Shown: positions 35,364 to 47,503, numbered from the stretch's first letter. The stretch is 64,000 nucleotides of DNA from Clavaria fumosa (GCA_951802425.1 OX637796.1:1-64000), one strand, 5' to 3'. Notes: generated by a model from the letters alone, not told the origin. A program made the numbers and translations.

Positions 35364-36525
35364 CTACACTTGGGCCCCTGTGACAAGGGTGAGCCCTGGA
35401 AGGGGGAGAGGCTAATGCCTCTGTAAAATTGAAAGATGATGCCTACCTCAAGGGCAGGCATGAGTACTGGTTTAACCAGTATGCTGAACTCTTTGGGGGA
35501 GTCCCCCCCAGACCGCCTCCATTTCGGGCACTAAACCACCATATACCCTTGATAGACAAAAAGAAAGTCTATAACTATTACTTGCCTTGGTGTGCCGAGG
35601 CATTCAAGGAACAATTCCTTGAGAAAGTGAACTGTTACATTACTAACGGTTGGTGGGAAGCAGGAGCAGCATAACAGGCAGCTCATATGCTGTGTATACT
35701 GAAAAGCAGCTGGAACCCGCTGCTACAGACAGTTGTAGGCTGCCAGAAATAGAATGCAAACACTGTACAGGATATTACCCCATTGCCTGATCAAGATCAG
35801 ATCAGACAGGACATGGCTAGAGCCGCATATAGGTCAAAGATTGACCTATCAGATGCATACAAACAAGTATGCATAGAGCCTGAGGAGGTGTGGAAGATGG
35901 CATTTGTGACCGTCTTGGGCACCATGTTCTCACAGGTGATGCAGATAGGGGAATGTAATGCCCCTGCTACCTTTCAGTGCCTGATGATGCACATATTTCG
36001 TCATCAGCTGGGGAAGTATGTGCATGGGTACTTAGACAATGTATTCATCTTCTCCAAGACCTTGGAGGACCACAAGCATCACTTAGGGATGGTCTTTGAG
36101 ACCCTCAAAGGCATGAGCCTTTTCTTGAGCAAGAAATAGTGCTCATTATATGCAAAGAGCATAGATTGCTTAGGGCACATAATAGATGCCTGGTGAATCC
36201 ACATTACAGTGGATAAAATGGAAAACACCAACAAGCGTTAACAAGGTACAGAGGTTCCTTGGGTTAGTACAGTACATTGGACAGTTCCTGCCCAATCTGT
36301 CTGCATATACTGGCCCATTAGCCAGTCTGTATAGTGAAATGCAAATGTTTCACTGGAGGCTGCTCCATGATAGATGCATGGAGATGATCAAGGCATTGGC
36401 ACATAAAACACCAATATTATGCCTGGTAGACACAGCAGTACAGGAGCCAATATGGCTTGTGTGCAAAACCTCAGTATTGGGTGTAGGGGCTATGTATGGC
36501 CAGGGAAGACATGAGAAACCTGCCG
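35364..36525 (+). pseudogene. Decayed chromovirus RT and RNase H start
   Basis: Fragments in order: DDAYLKGRHEYWFNQYAELFGG, PLIDKKKVYNYYLP, then after a stop DITPLPDQDQIRQDMARA, SKIDLSDAYKQV, and NAPATFQCLM. The catalytic box is YLDN instead of YLDD. RNase H starts at EPIWLVCKTSVLGVGAMYG (first Asp lost: CDAS to CKTS). A one-base loss in a G run near 35400 shifts the frame relative to the protease. At 36525 the homology jumps to the opposite strand. Confidence 0.87.
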
Positions 36526-37737
36526 CCCAGATGGAAAGCTGTGGACATCCACAGCTTAACACTGAGTAATTGGTGAGTTTCCTGCCAAAAGGCAGATGTG
36601 AATCTAGGATCATGGTTGGACACAATCGATCCTGGCAACCCATGTAGTCTCACTACATGTGTTAGAAAGAGCCACGCTAGCTCTGCTGCCATTACCAACA
36701 TGGTGACTGGTACTAGGTGTACCAGTGAGGTGAGGTGGCAAATCACCACCCAGAGGTAGTCCACCTCTTTTGACATAGGAAATGGACCTACAAAGTCCAT
36801 TCCTATTGATTCCCAGGGCCGCCTGGGAATTGGGAGGGTATGTAGAAGCCCTTGCAGCTTCTGAGGGGAATTCTTGCTTGTTTGGCACATGTCACATGAC
36901 GAGCAAAACTTCTCAATGTCCTTAGACACTGATGGCCACCAATAATAGCAGTGGACATAGTCCATCGTTATCTGCAACCCTGTGTGTCCTAGGACTGCAT
37001 GGGCCTCCTGGATCACTATTCCAGGGATGCTTTTCCCTTCATGAAGGGTATGAGGCACACAGAGCACCTCATTTCCCTTTCTGTTCTCCACAAAGATCAG
37101 GTCATCCCTGATCTTGAAACTGGTTTAATTCCCTGGTTTTTCCTGTATTATTTTAAACAGGTGATCCTGTTTGTAGCCATCACAGATGCTTTGCAGCACC
37201 CTGTCATTCCCCCCTTCCACACAGGGCCTTAACGGCACAAGTGTCTTGTCCCATACATCCCTGTCTGCTTGGGGCTCAGGCAGCAGCTGCTCTTGCTCAG
37301 TCTCCTGCTCCGCAGCAGGTGCGTGTACTTGTAGTGCATGCACCTCCTCCAGGCATCTGTGGGGCAGCTTGTCCCCTTCAGGGTCAAGGTGAATATCTGC
37401 CTTCACATACTCATGATCTGGATGAATCTCATCTGTCGCATCACTCATATGGTAACATGAAAGGCAATCCACAACTTTGTTGTGCTTGCCTTTAATGTAA
37501 GTAATGGAGTAGTCAAACCTCTCCATATATTCCATCCACCCGGCCTGCCAGCCAGACAAGTGCATTTGGTTCTTGAAGAACCCCAGTGCTTCATGGTCCA
37601 TGACCACATTGATCTGTCTGCCAAGGAGTTTATCCTCCCATTTCTGCAGTGATCCAACAATTGCTCAGGCCTCCCAGTCCCAAGTTTTATAACTAAACTG
37701 GGCCAGGCTAAATCTTTTAGACATAAACCCTGCTGCA
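36526..37737 (-). pseudogene. Inverted RNase H-integrase segment
   Basis: This 1.2-kb part of the same element is on the minus strand, while both flanks are on plus. 37660-37125 encodes the RNase H end and linker (MDHEALGFFKNQMHLSGWQ, DYSITYIKGKHNKVVD). 37091-36526 encodes the integrase: zinc site HAVLGHTG and CSSCDMC, and the core with Asp in GMDFVGPFP and Asp changed in SNHDPRFTS (normally SDHD). It keeps CDMC, which the near-intact copy has lost. Confidence 0.87.
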
Positions 37738-38457
37738 GACAGATGGAGTGATGGAGCAGTCAATCTGATCTGTGGTCCAGCCAGACCAGACAGATTGGGC
37801 GGAGCAAATCCCAATGGTCAAGTTTGCCATTAACAATAAGCATGTCTATGGGGTTCACCCTATTTGAATCAACTTATGGGTATATGCCCCAGATGATGGC
37901 AGAGTTGCTGGACAACCTCCAGGCTGTGCCCAGAGGAGTAAGGATGTTCGCAGAGAAGGCTGCACTCAACCTTTCAATGGCACATGACATGATCATAGAA
38001 AGTTGCATCCACCAGATGTTTTATGCTAATCAGCATAGACAGGAAGAGCACCCATTTATAGAGGGAGAATTAGTTTATTGGGCCTTACCCAATATGGTCA
38101 TGTAGACCAGAATCATCCACATATGAGCTGGAGCTCCCCGACTCACTAAAGTCAAGGAGAATCCACCTGACATTCCATGTCAGCTGGCTACAGTGACATG
38201 AGCCAAACAACAACATGTTGTTTCTGCACTGTGAAGTGAAAGTCTTTTATGACTTTGGAATGGATCCAAAGGAGGAATGGCTGGTCGATGCCATTATTGG
38301 CCATAGGTGGGAAGGATGCCACCTAGAATGTGAGGTCCAATGGAACCTTGGGGATACAACTTGGGAGCTGTATATGGGAGTCAAAGAGCTAGCAGCTCTA
38401 GACTACCTTGAATTGCAAGGGGTGGAATCATGGAGGGCACTGCCTCGGCACCCTTGA
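37738..38457 (+). pseudogene. Integrase C-terminus and chromodomain, decayed
   Basis: Back on the plus strand. FTLFESTYGYMPQMMAELLDNLQAVPRGVRMFAEKA and the YWALPN region are the integrase C-terminus. 38215-38457 encodes EEWLVDAIIGHRWEGCHLEC and EVQWNLGDTTWELYMGVKEL, a chromodomain, which in this family guides integration to heterochromatin. A TGA follows SWLQ at the joint between the two (CGA in the ancestral form). Confidence 0.85.
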
Positions 38458-38612
38458 GCAGAGTGCAGACAGAGCACCCATGCAGAGTGGTAAACATGAT
38501 TGAGCCAGACCACAGGGTCATTAGTCACAGTGATTGAGTCACATGGTGGCTCAGGTACAAAAACTTAAGAGGGTCCACCCTCTTTTTCTTATTTCTCCAT
38601 CAACCATAACCA

Positions 38613-40715
38613 TGGATGATCCGATGGGGAGACCCCATCTCCTCATGCTATCCCTGCTGCTGTCCCTGGCCTTGCACCAGGAAACTCATTGCTGACGAGC
38701 ATCATCAGAATGGCTGGGTTGTCCCAGCCGTTATTGTCACAAGGGGAGGAGGCCCTCCCCTGGGTCCAAGACCACATAATTCATGCGATCTCTCACAGAT
38801 CCTGGTGCCCTCAGTGCATCAGGTTCCATTGTCACATCTTCGAGTTGCTGTTGCACTTGGATGAAGTGTTTCAGCAAACACTTAAGGAAGTGCAGGAAAG
38901 TGCTAAGCACAAACTCGGGCTGGGGCTCGAGGTGATGCAGTGCAAGCTGGAAGACTTGTGCAAGGATAATGAGAAGGGCAGTGCCCTTTGTGTTCATCAG
39001 CAAAAGCTTGAAAAAGCTTATGATAATTTGGACAAGGTTGAAGAAGACCTTAGAGGGGCACAGGAGAAGATTCTCTCCTTGACAGAAAAGTTGGCAAGCA
39101 CCAATGAGGAACTTGCTGCACTGTGAACCACAGCAAAGGGAAAGGGACCTGAAAGGGACCCCTTGGAGTGGGACCCAAAATGGGCCTGCACCACTGTCTT
39201 GTATGTGGACATAGCACTGCCTACAGGGGACATTGACGTCCCCATGAGTTTTGAAGAGGGATATCCCCCTCTTCCACCTCCTGGTGTCAGTCAGCAGAAT
39301 CCTGATGCCTCACTGAGGCATAAATGAACTTTCTCAGAGATGGTTCTCACACCTCTGACAAGGGGTTATCCCTTTAATGCCCCTCAACCAGACAGAGCTC
39401 CAGATGGCTACCCTTGGCCATCTGGGGTGTCCATGAAACCTGGCACATGGGTTGTCAAGTTGAAGACAGTTGAGGAGGTGATTGCCCTCAACCAATAGGT
39501 GCATCATGGAGTGCCTGACAGCAGTTATGATATGACTGCCATGATGAAGATGCGATGGGCTGTCAAGGAGGCCCAGAAGAACGCCACAGCAGCTAAGCCA
39601 CCTATGCCAGTTGAGGACTGGCTGGTGAGGAACTGGAGAGTTCCTGCCAGGGTCAAGAAATCAGCAGACCAGGTAGCCTGCCATCTGCAAGGGCAGATGT
39701 TGTGAGAGAGTGGAGGGATGGGCAACCCATCCCTGAGGACAGGACCCTCAGAAGTCACAGGAGTGGGAGTACCCTCCTATCCATTGTACCAGACATTGCT
39801 GCTGGCAATGATGAGAGTAGTTGTGCCTCCCATGAGGGAGTTTATAGATGTTGGGGAGCTGTTGCTCCCCCAAGAGTTGTGGCTCTCCTTTGTAGGAGAG
39901 AAGGGGGAAATTCCCCCTATGAATCCAAAAGGTGACAGAGGCACAGTGTCAGACCTGCACTGCTATGTTGAGGAAATAAGGATGGGCAGAGTGGCCATCC
40001 TTGGCATTGATAAAGATGGGGACTCACCCCTGTCTTTTGCATGCAAGGTGGCCATCTGGCACACCATAATGGCATGCGTGCCATCCCAGGCCCAGATGCA
40101 ATGCCTGTTCCTGGCCATGGCCATGGCCCTCTTTGTCTCAAAGGGGGCATATGCGCAGGCCATCAAAGGGAGAGTCCTCCCTGTGTGACGGTCCAGACTC
40201 TGGACCACAAAAGTAACACTGACAGTTGCACAGACGATCAAGGAATTTGCTGATGCCAGAGTGTCTGTTGAAGAAGCTCTGAGATGAATTTGTACTCATG
40301 TACCCACACAAGTACATGTGAAAGGGGAATGCCCCCTTGGATGATGACATCCAGCTAGTGCTGGCTGAATGGGAGAAGCCTCCCATACCCCCCCAAATGT
40401 ATGCACTGCTAGAGTGCATAGGGCACAGCACACATCTGTGCTGCCTCTGGGTGGGGGAGATGACAGGGGACAAATGGAGGGGCAACCTGCCCCTGGAAGA
40501 CAGTGGAAGTACATCCACTGTCCGAAACCCCCTAGGGCTGCCTATTGGAGGTTTAACAATATCCCAAACAGAGGGTGCAGGGCCCTCTCAAAACAAAAAA
40601 AGAAAGCAGCTAAGTCATCAGCCACTAAGGCTGCGAAGAGGCCTGTTGTGTCATTGCCCAACTGGAGTGATGATGAGGGCAGGCCACCATGCGACTATGA
40701 GCAGGGCTTGGACTA
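38613..40715 (+). pseudogene. Decayed ORF3 of the chromovirus
   Basis: Starts ATGGATGATCCGATGGGG like the intact ORF3 at 48027-50183 and aligns along the whole length: FHCHIFELLLHLDEVFQQTLKE, EKILSLTEKLASTNEELAAL, YPFNAPQPDRAPDGYPWPSG, GEIPPMNPKGDRGTVSDL, ending DYEQGLD. It contains several stops (TGA at about 39124 and 39324, TAG at 39496) and indels. Its presence in a second, strongly diverged copy shows that ORF3 belongs to the family and is not a one-off capture. Confidence 0.85.
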
Positions 40716-41015
40716 GGCATCCAAGCCTTTTTTAAAAAAATTGCCTACCCCACAGGACGAGACAGTGGCACTTGGGGCACCCCCACCAGGGTGTGCCACT
40801 TGTGACACACTGTCCAACTGGGGGCAGGTCATGCAGACCACCAGGCTGGACCCATCAGCACCAGGCAAAGGCCCCAGGAGGGGATTGTGCCTGGTGACAT
40901 GGTGACAACTCTGCCCAAGGGGATGCGCCCCTTTAATATTATTTTACGATCCTGCTTGTCATCCTGCACTGCCTGTGCATCGTCTCTGGTTAGGGGCCTC
41001 TCCAGTGTGGGAGGG

Positions 41016-41226
41016 TGTAAGGCCCCAGGCCTTCTATATTTCCTATTACATAATCTACATACCATATTTAGTTCAATAAGCATAGCCGCTTGGCTATGCT
41101 TACATCAGCAGCCCCTGGAGGGCCACTCATCTATATATATGATGTCACAACTGTACAGAGAGGGCAGATCCCTCTATATAGAACTACCTACTCAATATAC
41201 CATTGAGTCCAGTTCTTTTGAGGGAT
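41016..41226 (+). repeat. Decayed chromovirus 3' LTR
   Basis: Starts TGTAAGGCCCC after a purine-rich GTGGGAGGG (decayed polypurine tract) and aligns with the 227-bp LTRs at 47.5 and 56.1 kb. It lacks the last 14-16 bp. Almost every CpG of the intact LTR is TpG or CpA here, while the stem AGCATAGCC-GCTT-GGCTATGCT is intact. Confidence 0.88.
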
Positions 41227-42189
41227 GGCCCTGGCTCAGGTGGTGTTGTCATTCATGATTTTTGACTGGCAGGGTGTGTCCTGGTGGTCAGTATGGGGGG
41301 GTTGTGTTCATGTAGTCCTGCTGCTCCCTGCATCTTCGGTCTGGTGACTGCTGGCATTGGTTAACATTTGGTTTTTGGCTTTATTTTGCTGTTCTCTGCT
41401 CTGCTCTAGTATGGGTAGGTGGTTTGGAAGTGTAGATATGGTAGTTAAGAGGCTCTTGTAAGGACTATGGTACTAGGTGACTGGGTATTCTTGATTTTGT
41501 TGTTGGGTTTTTATGGGTTGCCTAGAAAGGAAGTTGCTCCCTTCACTCCCTTGTTCAATGCCATTGTCACACTCTGAGTCAATCATTACAACTGCCCTCA
41601 TTGCCATCATGGTTGGTCATATTGAGGCCATGGTCCCAGCTCCTGCCAGCACCCCAGCAGGCCAGTTGAATGTGGCTGACCCTGCATCTGTGAACAATGG
41701 GCCAGCATCTCCAATGGAATTGGTGATCTCACCTCTGCCATTGGGAAATGATGCAGTGTCTATCACCCTAGCTGTGTCCTGGGCAGAGTCACAACTGTGG
41801 TATCACTGCTTACCTCAATTTGTGCTTCACAAATAGTGTCCCAGTGCAAGACTGCCTGCCAGCTTCTGAGTCCCTCTGCCAATTTGGCACCTCACTTGCA
41901 GGCCAGTACTCAGGGTCAGTGGCATGCAACATCCTGGCTGGTGTGAGAGCCTAGCACATCTTCTCCAATGTCCCTTGGAAGGGGGGTGTGCATCTCCAGC
42001 AAGCCCTGCATGGTGGTGAAAACCTGCAGCCTGTGACCTCAATCATGCCCATGTGAGGGCCAGTGTCTTGTGACAACTCATGCCCACTGGACCCATCCTG
42101 ATTACTGCATGTCCCTGAATGGAGTATAAGCAGAGTCACAATACCTGCCTTCACTACCATTATCACCCTGCTGAAGATCAGCCTTGACA
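41227..42189. other. Unassigned sequence
   Basis: No gene I can name. A 107-codon plus-strand frame (41513-41836: PAPASTPAGQLNVADPAS) is rich in Ala, Pro, Ser and could be a gag N-terminus. 41460-41530 resembles 17725-17805. CpG-poor. Confidence 0.3.
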
Positions 42190-42446
42190 TGAGATCCTAA
42201 GGGGAAAAGAGTACAAAAAAGGAAAAGTGAAAGTATATATACTGATTGCTTCGGCACTTGCTGGCATTCCCATAATTGGACCCTTGGATCATGTGACATG
42301 CCAAGGCACAGGTCAGGTGACTTTGGGGATTATGTAATCTGACCCTCAGCCACAGGTCATGTGACCTTCCAACAAGCCTCCCCAGTTTCTCTACAACTCC
42401 TCTTTGGGATGGCTTAGGTAAGTGATCCTAACATCACCCCCCTCTT

Positions 42447-43520
42447 AAGGCTGGGTGTCCTGACCAGCTAGCTTGGCATTGTCAGGGTGGGAGAGGAAGA
42501 AGTCCCAGAGAAGCAATGTTACATTAGTGAGGTTCAGGGCTCCCAAGTGTTTTCCTCCACTGGGTATCCCAACCACTTCACCAAGTACTTAACCCATGCC
42601 CCACCTTCTTGACATCAAGGATCACCTCCACATAGGGTGTGACATGGGTACGGGTACAGGTAGGGTACGGGTAGGTATTCTGCTACCCGTGCGCTTTAAA
42701 AAAAGCCCTAGAACATCCAAAACAGACAGGAATTGGTTGAGATATGCTTATAACAATCTGAAACCACTGTTTCAAGCATACCTCACTCAATTCTTGTCCA
42801 TTTTCAATGTTCTAGGGCTCATTGTGATGGGTAAACCCGCCGGGTACAGGTACGGGTACATTCCGGGTGCGGGTACGGGACAGCATTGAGATACCCGCAG
42901 GTTTACCCATGTCACACCCTACCTCCACATCATACTCCAGGTGGTCATTGTCAATTGTATGGGGTGGAGGGGGAGGCAGGTTCTGAGAAGGGAAGGAAGG
43001 GGGATGGTATGGCATCAACAGCAACTTGTTGAAGACCTGATGGATGTGCCACACCCAGGGGAGTCTGAGCCAATACCCTGCTGGTCCCACCTTCTCCTCA
43101 ATTGTTGAAGACCTGATGGATGTGCCACACCCAGGGGAGTCTGAGCCAATACCCTGCTGGTCCCACCTTCTCCTCAATTGTGAAGGGTCCTGCTCACTGA
43201 TGGTCAAGCTTCTTGGAGGGCCAGTCCATTTTCAGGTTCCAGGTATCCAGCCAAACCAGGTCTTCTGTAGAGTACTCATGGCTCAGACACTTTCCAACAT
43301 CATAGGTCCTCTTCATTGCTGCCACTGCTTTCTCCATTGCTTCCTTGGCTGCTCTTTGGGACTCTGTGAGCTTAGCCATCCACTCATCTGCAGCAGGGTT
43401 TACCTCCAAGGGTAGGCAGAGTCCCCCATTCCATGGGTGCTGGCCATATTCAAGCCAGCACTTTCCATCCTCCATAAGTCTCTGGCATTGGGGAGACACC
43501 ATAGATCCACTCCACCAACC
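42447..43520 (-). pseudogene. Ty3 integrase C-terminal remnant
   Basis: The best stretch (43502-43194) reads EWMAKLTESQRAAKEAMEKAVAAMKRTYDVGK, then EDLVWLDTWNLKMDWPSKKLDHQ. This is the helical linker and DLVWL...N(I/L)K...P(S)KKLD motif typical of Ty3 integrase C-termini. A 76-bp direct duplication (43028-43103, 43104-43179) and a hAT MITE disrupt the remainder. The catalytic core is absent. Confidence 0.8.
42633..42921. mobile_element. hAT-type MITE 1, 289 bp
   Basis: Perfect 18-bp ends TAGGGTGTGACATGGGTA / reverse complement, flanked by the 8-bp duplication CCTCCACA (42625-42632, 42922-42929). 8 bp and a TAGGG start fit the hAT superfamily. The inside is rich in GGGTACGGGTA near both ends. 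No coding capacity. Confidence 0.93.
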
Positions 43521-43955
43521 TCCTACTCAGGTTCAATTCCAGCCAATGGACTAGGATTCCTGAGTCCTTCTCTTCACTCATCTCTGCCTGTCAGAACAGC
43601 ATCTCAAATTTCCCAAAGAACTCTGGTGCCATCATGCCTGTTTCAACCCTGCAACATCTACAAGGGCAGTCACACAGTCATTTGGGTTATCAAATGCCTG
43701 CTTCATCTCATCCACAAATTCTGCCCAGGTTCTGGCCTCACCATTACCCAGGATCTCTTCCACCTTCATATTTGCTCATTCCACAGCAAATCCTTCTCCA
43801 GCAATTTTGCTCAGAGCAAAGAGGACCTTCACCAGGTCTGTAGTATAGGTAGTCAGGTTTGCCATAAACAGGAGGTGAAGGGATTAGAGGAAAATACAAA
43901 AGTTCCTTTTCACGCATTGAAGGGGGCAACAGCTAGGTCAGCATCAATCCATGGC

Positions 43956-44410
43956 TAGTGAATTGCATGGGTATTGGTACCTGCATGGGTTTTCTTCATG
44001 GGTATGGGTAGGTGCGGGTACGGGTAATGGATTCTGGACCCTTCCAAAACCCATACCCTTCATAGGGGTACACGGGTAGCCAGTCAGCGTGGATCCTATT
44101 GTCGCATGTCCAGATTTGGCTGTCAGCTCAGTCAACTTGGGCATTGATTTGCATTGGTATGTGGAGTAAGTTAGGTCTAGTGAAGGACAATGATGTTATG
44201 GGTGTCACAGTACTGGCTGAAGTTGAAGGAGATGAGGAGGAGATGGCAGATGGGTGGGACACCATTGTATTTGTGCATAGCATAGTCAGAAGTACAGACC
44301 CGTACCTGTACCCGGCAGTTTAGTGGACCCATACCCATGGGTAAGGGTACTGTCAGGTGCGGGTACGGGTACAGTCAAATTTACCTGTGGGTTACCCATG
44401 CCATTCACTA
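43956..44410. mobile_element. hAT-type MITE 2, 455 bp
   Basis: Ends TAGTGAATTGCATGGGTA and, reversed, TAGTGAATGGCATGGGTA (17 of 18). The 8-bp duplication is TCCATGGC/TCTATGGC (43948-43955, 44411-44418), one C-T change. It shares the GGGTACGGGTA words and the CATGGGTA part of the ends with MITE 1, so it belongs to a related group. Confidence 0.88.
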
Positions 44411-45257
44411 TCTATGGCATTGTAAAATAAAGTTCCAGGCCTTGAGTGAGTGGTGGGTGGTGTTGCTGGGCACTTGGTATCACTCAGAGAGGGTCACAGT
44501 CATCCTCCAGGTTGGGTCATGTGTATCTACACACAGTAAAAATTTCATGTGGTTCTGTTACACACCACAGGCAAGGAAAAGGAGAAGAGGATGATAGGGG
44601 CTGAGCTGTGACAATGTGTCACAGTTTGAAATTAAGGGTCTAGGCTAGCTGGGTTAGGACACAGGGCTAGGGCAGATGGGCAGATCTTAGTATTATATCA
44701 GACTGGGTCTCACACAACTTAAGGGTAAGGTCATGATGACAATACTAAGATAAGGGGAAAAGAGTACAAAAAAGGAAAAGGTGAAGTACTTATAGTGAAT
44801 GCTTCAGCACTTGCTGGTGTTCTCATGCTTGGACCCTTGGATCATGTGACATGCCAAGGTGCAGGTCAGGTGACTTTGGGGATTAAGTAATCTGACTCTC
44901 AGCCACAGGTCATGTGGCCTTCCAACAAGCCTCCCCAGTTTCTCCACAACTCCTCTTTGGGATGGCTTAGGTAAGCCATCCTAACACCAGCAGCTAACAA
45001 CAATGATGATGCACCAGCAGCTAACAACAATGATGGCACACCAGCGCCTCCAATACTATGTATGATATGCCATGGCACAATCCCTTCATCTGGCACATTA
45101 TGCCACATGAATACATTAGTCTTATTCACATTACCAGTATTACCCATGGTCACAAGCATCACCATGTGACCCACCTCATGACATGACAACATCAACATTC
45201 ATATATGCAGCTATCAGTCAGCTGCATATGTTCTTCTAATAACTACTTCACAGCTAC

Positions 45258-46419
45258 TGTCATGCCTGTGCCAACTGGAGTATTCTCCGGCCTTCTCCGG
45301 CCTTCTCTGGCAGTCTCCGGACCCCCGATCACAACTCTGGGCTCTTGGACTTATGTCCAGAGCGCCGGACTTTACTTGCGCGACGTAGCACAGGATCAGG
45401 AAGTGTGCCTGAAGGGCCACCAACTGATGTCCACACTAGTTGCTGTTGCCTCGGGCAACCAGGAACTGGTCCTGCCCTGGACCCGTTGCCTGGACAATTT
45501 GATGGACTCCCAGAAACATCTGTACAATCATAGTTAGTAGTTTAATGTTTGTCCCGATCAGATTCCATCTCCGTCTCGTAGTCCCATTGTTAAGTTTATT
45601 TCCTGACTCCCGGACATTACTCCGTAGCTATGAACAGATTCCGTAGTCATACCAGAGTTACTGTAGTATTTCGACCTTAGGTTCACGCCACAGTTACATA
45701 AGCATCACGTGACCTTTTTTTGTGGTTCAGGTTTCAGTGGTGGGGCGTGACTGAATGGTTCCTTAGTTCATGCCTGAAATTTATCGCTTGCATATGAGGG
45801 CCATGTAGAGCTTGCAGAAGACTCAACACAGCAAAAAGACTTACCAGAAATGACAATTGACAAGATTTTGGAACAGGTTGAGGAATGTGGCAGAGGAAGG
45901 AGGCAACAGCACAAATCTCACCGGTATGAGGAAGATTGGGAAGAGCATTAGTCATCAGCCACAATAGGAAATTCTTATATAATTTTTTTTATCAAGTTCA
46001 TTGTTGCTCAAACAGCATGACGGTCACGCTGTTTGAGTTCAGTTCAGCCCCCCTGTGTGACGCATGACTGAACCTAAGGTCGAAATACTACAGTATCTCC
46101 GTTGCTAGCATCGCCCCGGACTTTTGTATAAGTACTCATAGATTACAGCCTTGTCTAGCCAGTCTGAATATTAACCCCGCCTACTCGCAGTCTACTCCGC
46201 ATTGCCTGAAACCCATCTCCTGCCTTCTCCCGAAAACCGAGACACTGATCCGCAGAGGGCATTGTTTCAATACATTCGCCAAGTCTTGTCCGAACCCAAG
46301 TCCAACTCTGTCCAAACTCTGGTTTGCTCTGCTGCACCCGGACCTTGTTATTCTCACCCAGACTTTATTGTTCCTGCCCAGATTTTACTCCGCCCGACCC
46401 CCACGACATAGATGTAACA
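45258..46419. mobile_element. Solo LTR with GCTAC duplication, 1162 bp
   Basis: Bounded by TGTCATGCCTGTG and ATAGATGTAACA, flanked by GCTAC on both sides (45253-45257, 46420-46424). The empty site is seen at about 8058 (CACAGCTACTATATTTC). It retains CpGs. A mariner-type MITE lies within, so the LTR proper is about 727 bp. Orientation is not determined. Confidence 0.88.
45661..46093. mobile_element. Tc1/mariner-type MITE, 433 bp
   Basis: Perfect 25-bp inverted ends beginning CTGTAGTATTTCGACCTTAG, flanked by TA (45659-45660, 46094-46095). No transposase. The ends differ from the MITE at 16 kb, so this is a second family. Confidence 0.92.
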
Positions 46420-47193
46420 GCTACTATATTTCAAATTTTGCTGGAAGACCCCAGGAACCCTAAATGAATTTTTGTGGTGAAAAAAAAGTTTTGAGGAAAA
46501 GCACCAAATGAGAGTACACATCATCAAAGACATAGTGAGGACTAAAAGGGGGGACTTTTTTTTTGGGGAATATTTTATGTGGGGTCCTTGTTGGGTTATA
46601 TGATAGTGGTCATCATTTAGAGCATCCATGATCAATTTCAAGAGATTTTCACAGTTAGATCTTGTGCTGTGAGGCCTGCAAACTTGTATGGGTACTTGTG
46701 TTGTTTAGGTTTGTAGGAAGGCAACTGTAGTCCTGGATGTGGCAGAGTAATTGAAACAAAGTCAGGGTGTATTATTCATGCACTATACTCAATCTTTCAA
46801 TGTGATCCCATTTGATTTAGGTGCCACCACAAGTACAAACTTGTGTGAGGATGTGAGAACTGGATTCTGACTATATGCTGGAATTGTTGCTTTGTGGGTG
46901 ATGGGAGGGGGGAGAGAGGGATGGAATATGATAGGTATGGGATGGCCCAGTATAGCATTGCATTTGGTTTGGAATCCGATGGTTGGTTTTGATAAATGGG
47001 AGAATTTTGACTGGGTTGGTCAGCAGCTTTGGCATGCATTGGGAAATGAGTTTTGGGAAAATGTAAACCATGGAAATTGAGGATTAGAGGGGTAGATATA
47101 GGCACACAAAATTTCAAAAGACTAGCTTGAGTGGTTAGCTTGCAGTGAAAGAAAGTGCAGATACTCCATCTGCACAAGGACTATGCTATTAGT

Positions 47194-47503
47194 CCTGCGA
47201 TGGACCCGTCAAATAGCCTAAGTTGTATAGGGCAGGTTAGTGTTGAACGGAATTTCAAAGGTGTAAAGTCGGGCAAAACAAAACATTCAGTAGCTCCACA
47301 ATCTACAAGTGTGGGTACAGGGGTATTGCTAATTTGCAGAATAACAACGGAAATCAAAAAGGCAGCAGAAGAAATAGATGACAGAACCATGTATAAGGGG
47401 AGTTCATCCATGGTACAGGTATCAGTATTGGTATCTATGGCAATATCGCAACTCAAGAATCTCCCTACATGCCTTGAGATGCTGGAGCATTTCCCAACTT
47501 GTC
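47194..47503 (-). pseudogene. Protease fragment of Ty3 element F
   Basis: Minus strand reads ISNTPVPTLVDCGATECFVLP then LRLFDGSIAG, a retropepsin start with the active site D-C-G-A in place of D-S-G-A. It belongs with the gag at 56377-57892; the chromovirus 47504-56371 separates them. It is truncated at 47194 against R652, so RT and integrase are missing. Confidence 0.78.

Larger units (their letters stand above)
42190..44986 (-). mobile_element. Ty3 element E, decayed, with two hAT MITEs
   Basis: On the minus strand: LTR 44986-44607, leader 44606-44420, gag-like remnant, integrase remnant (43520-42447), polypurine tract CTTAAGAGGGGGGTGA (42433-42448), truncated 3' LTR 42432-42190. Protease and RT are missing, so it has a large internal deletion. 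Two small transposons (42633-42921, 43956-44410) sit in it. Confidence 0.75.
44987..47193. repeat. R652 repeat, split by a solo LTR
   Basis: 44987-45257 and 46420-47193 together match the repeat at 7817-8521 and 24106-24875. The final part ends TATGCTATTAG as in all copies. The solo LTR 45258-46419 interrupts it. Confidence 0.8.
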
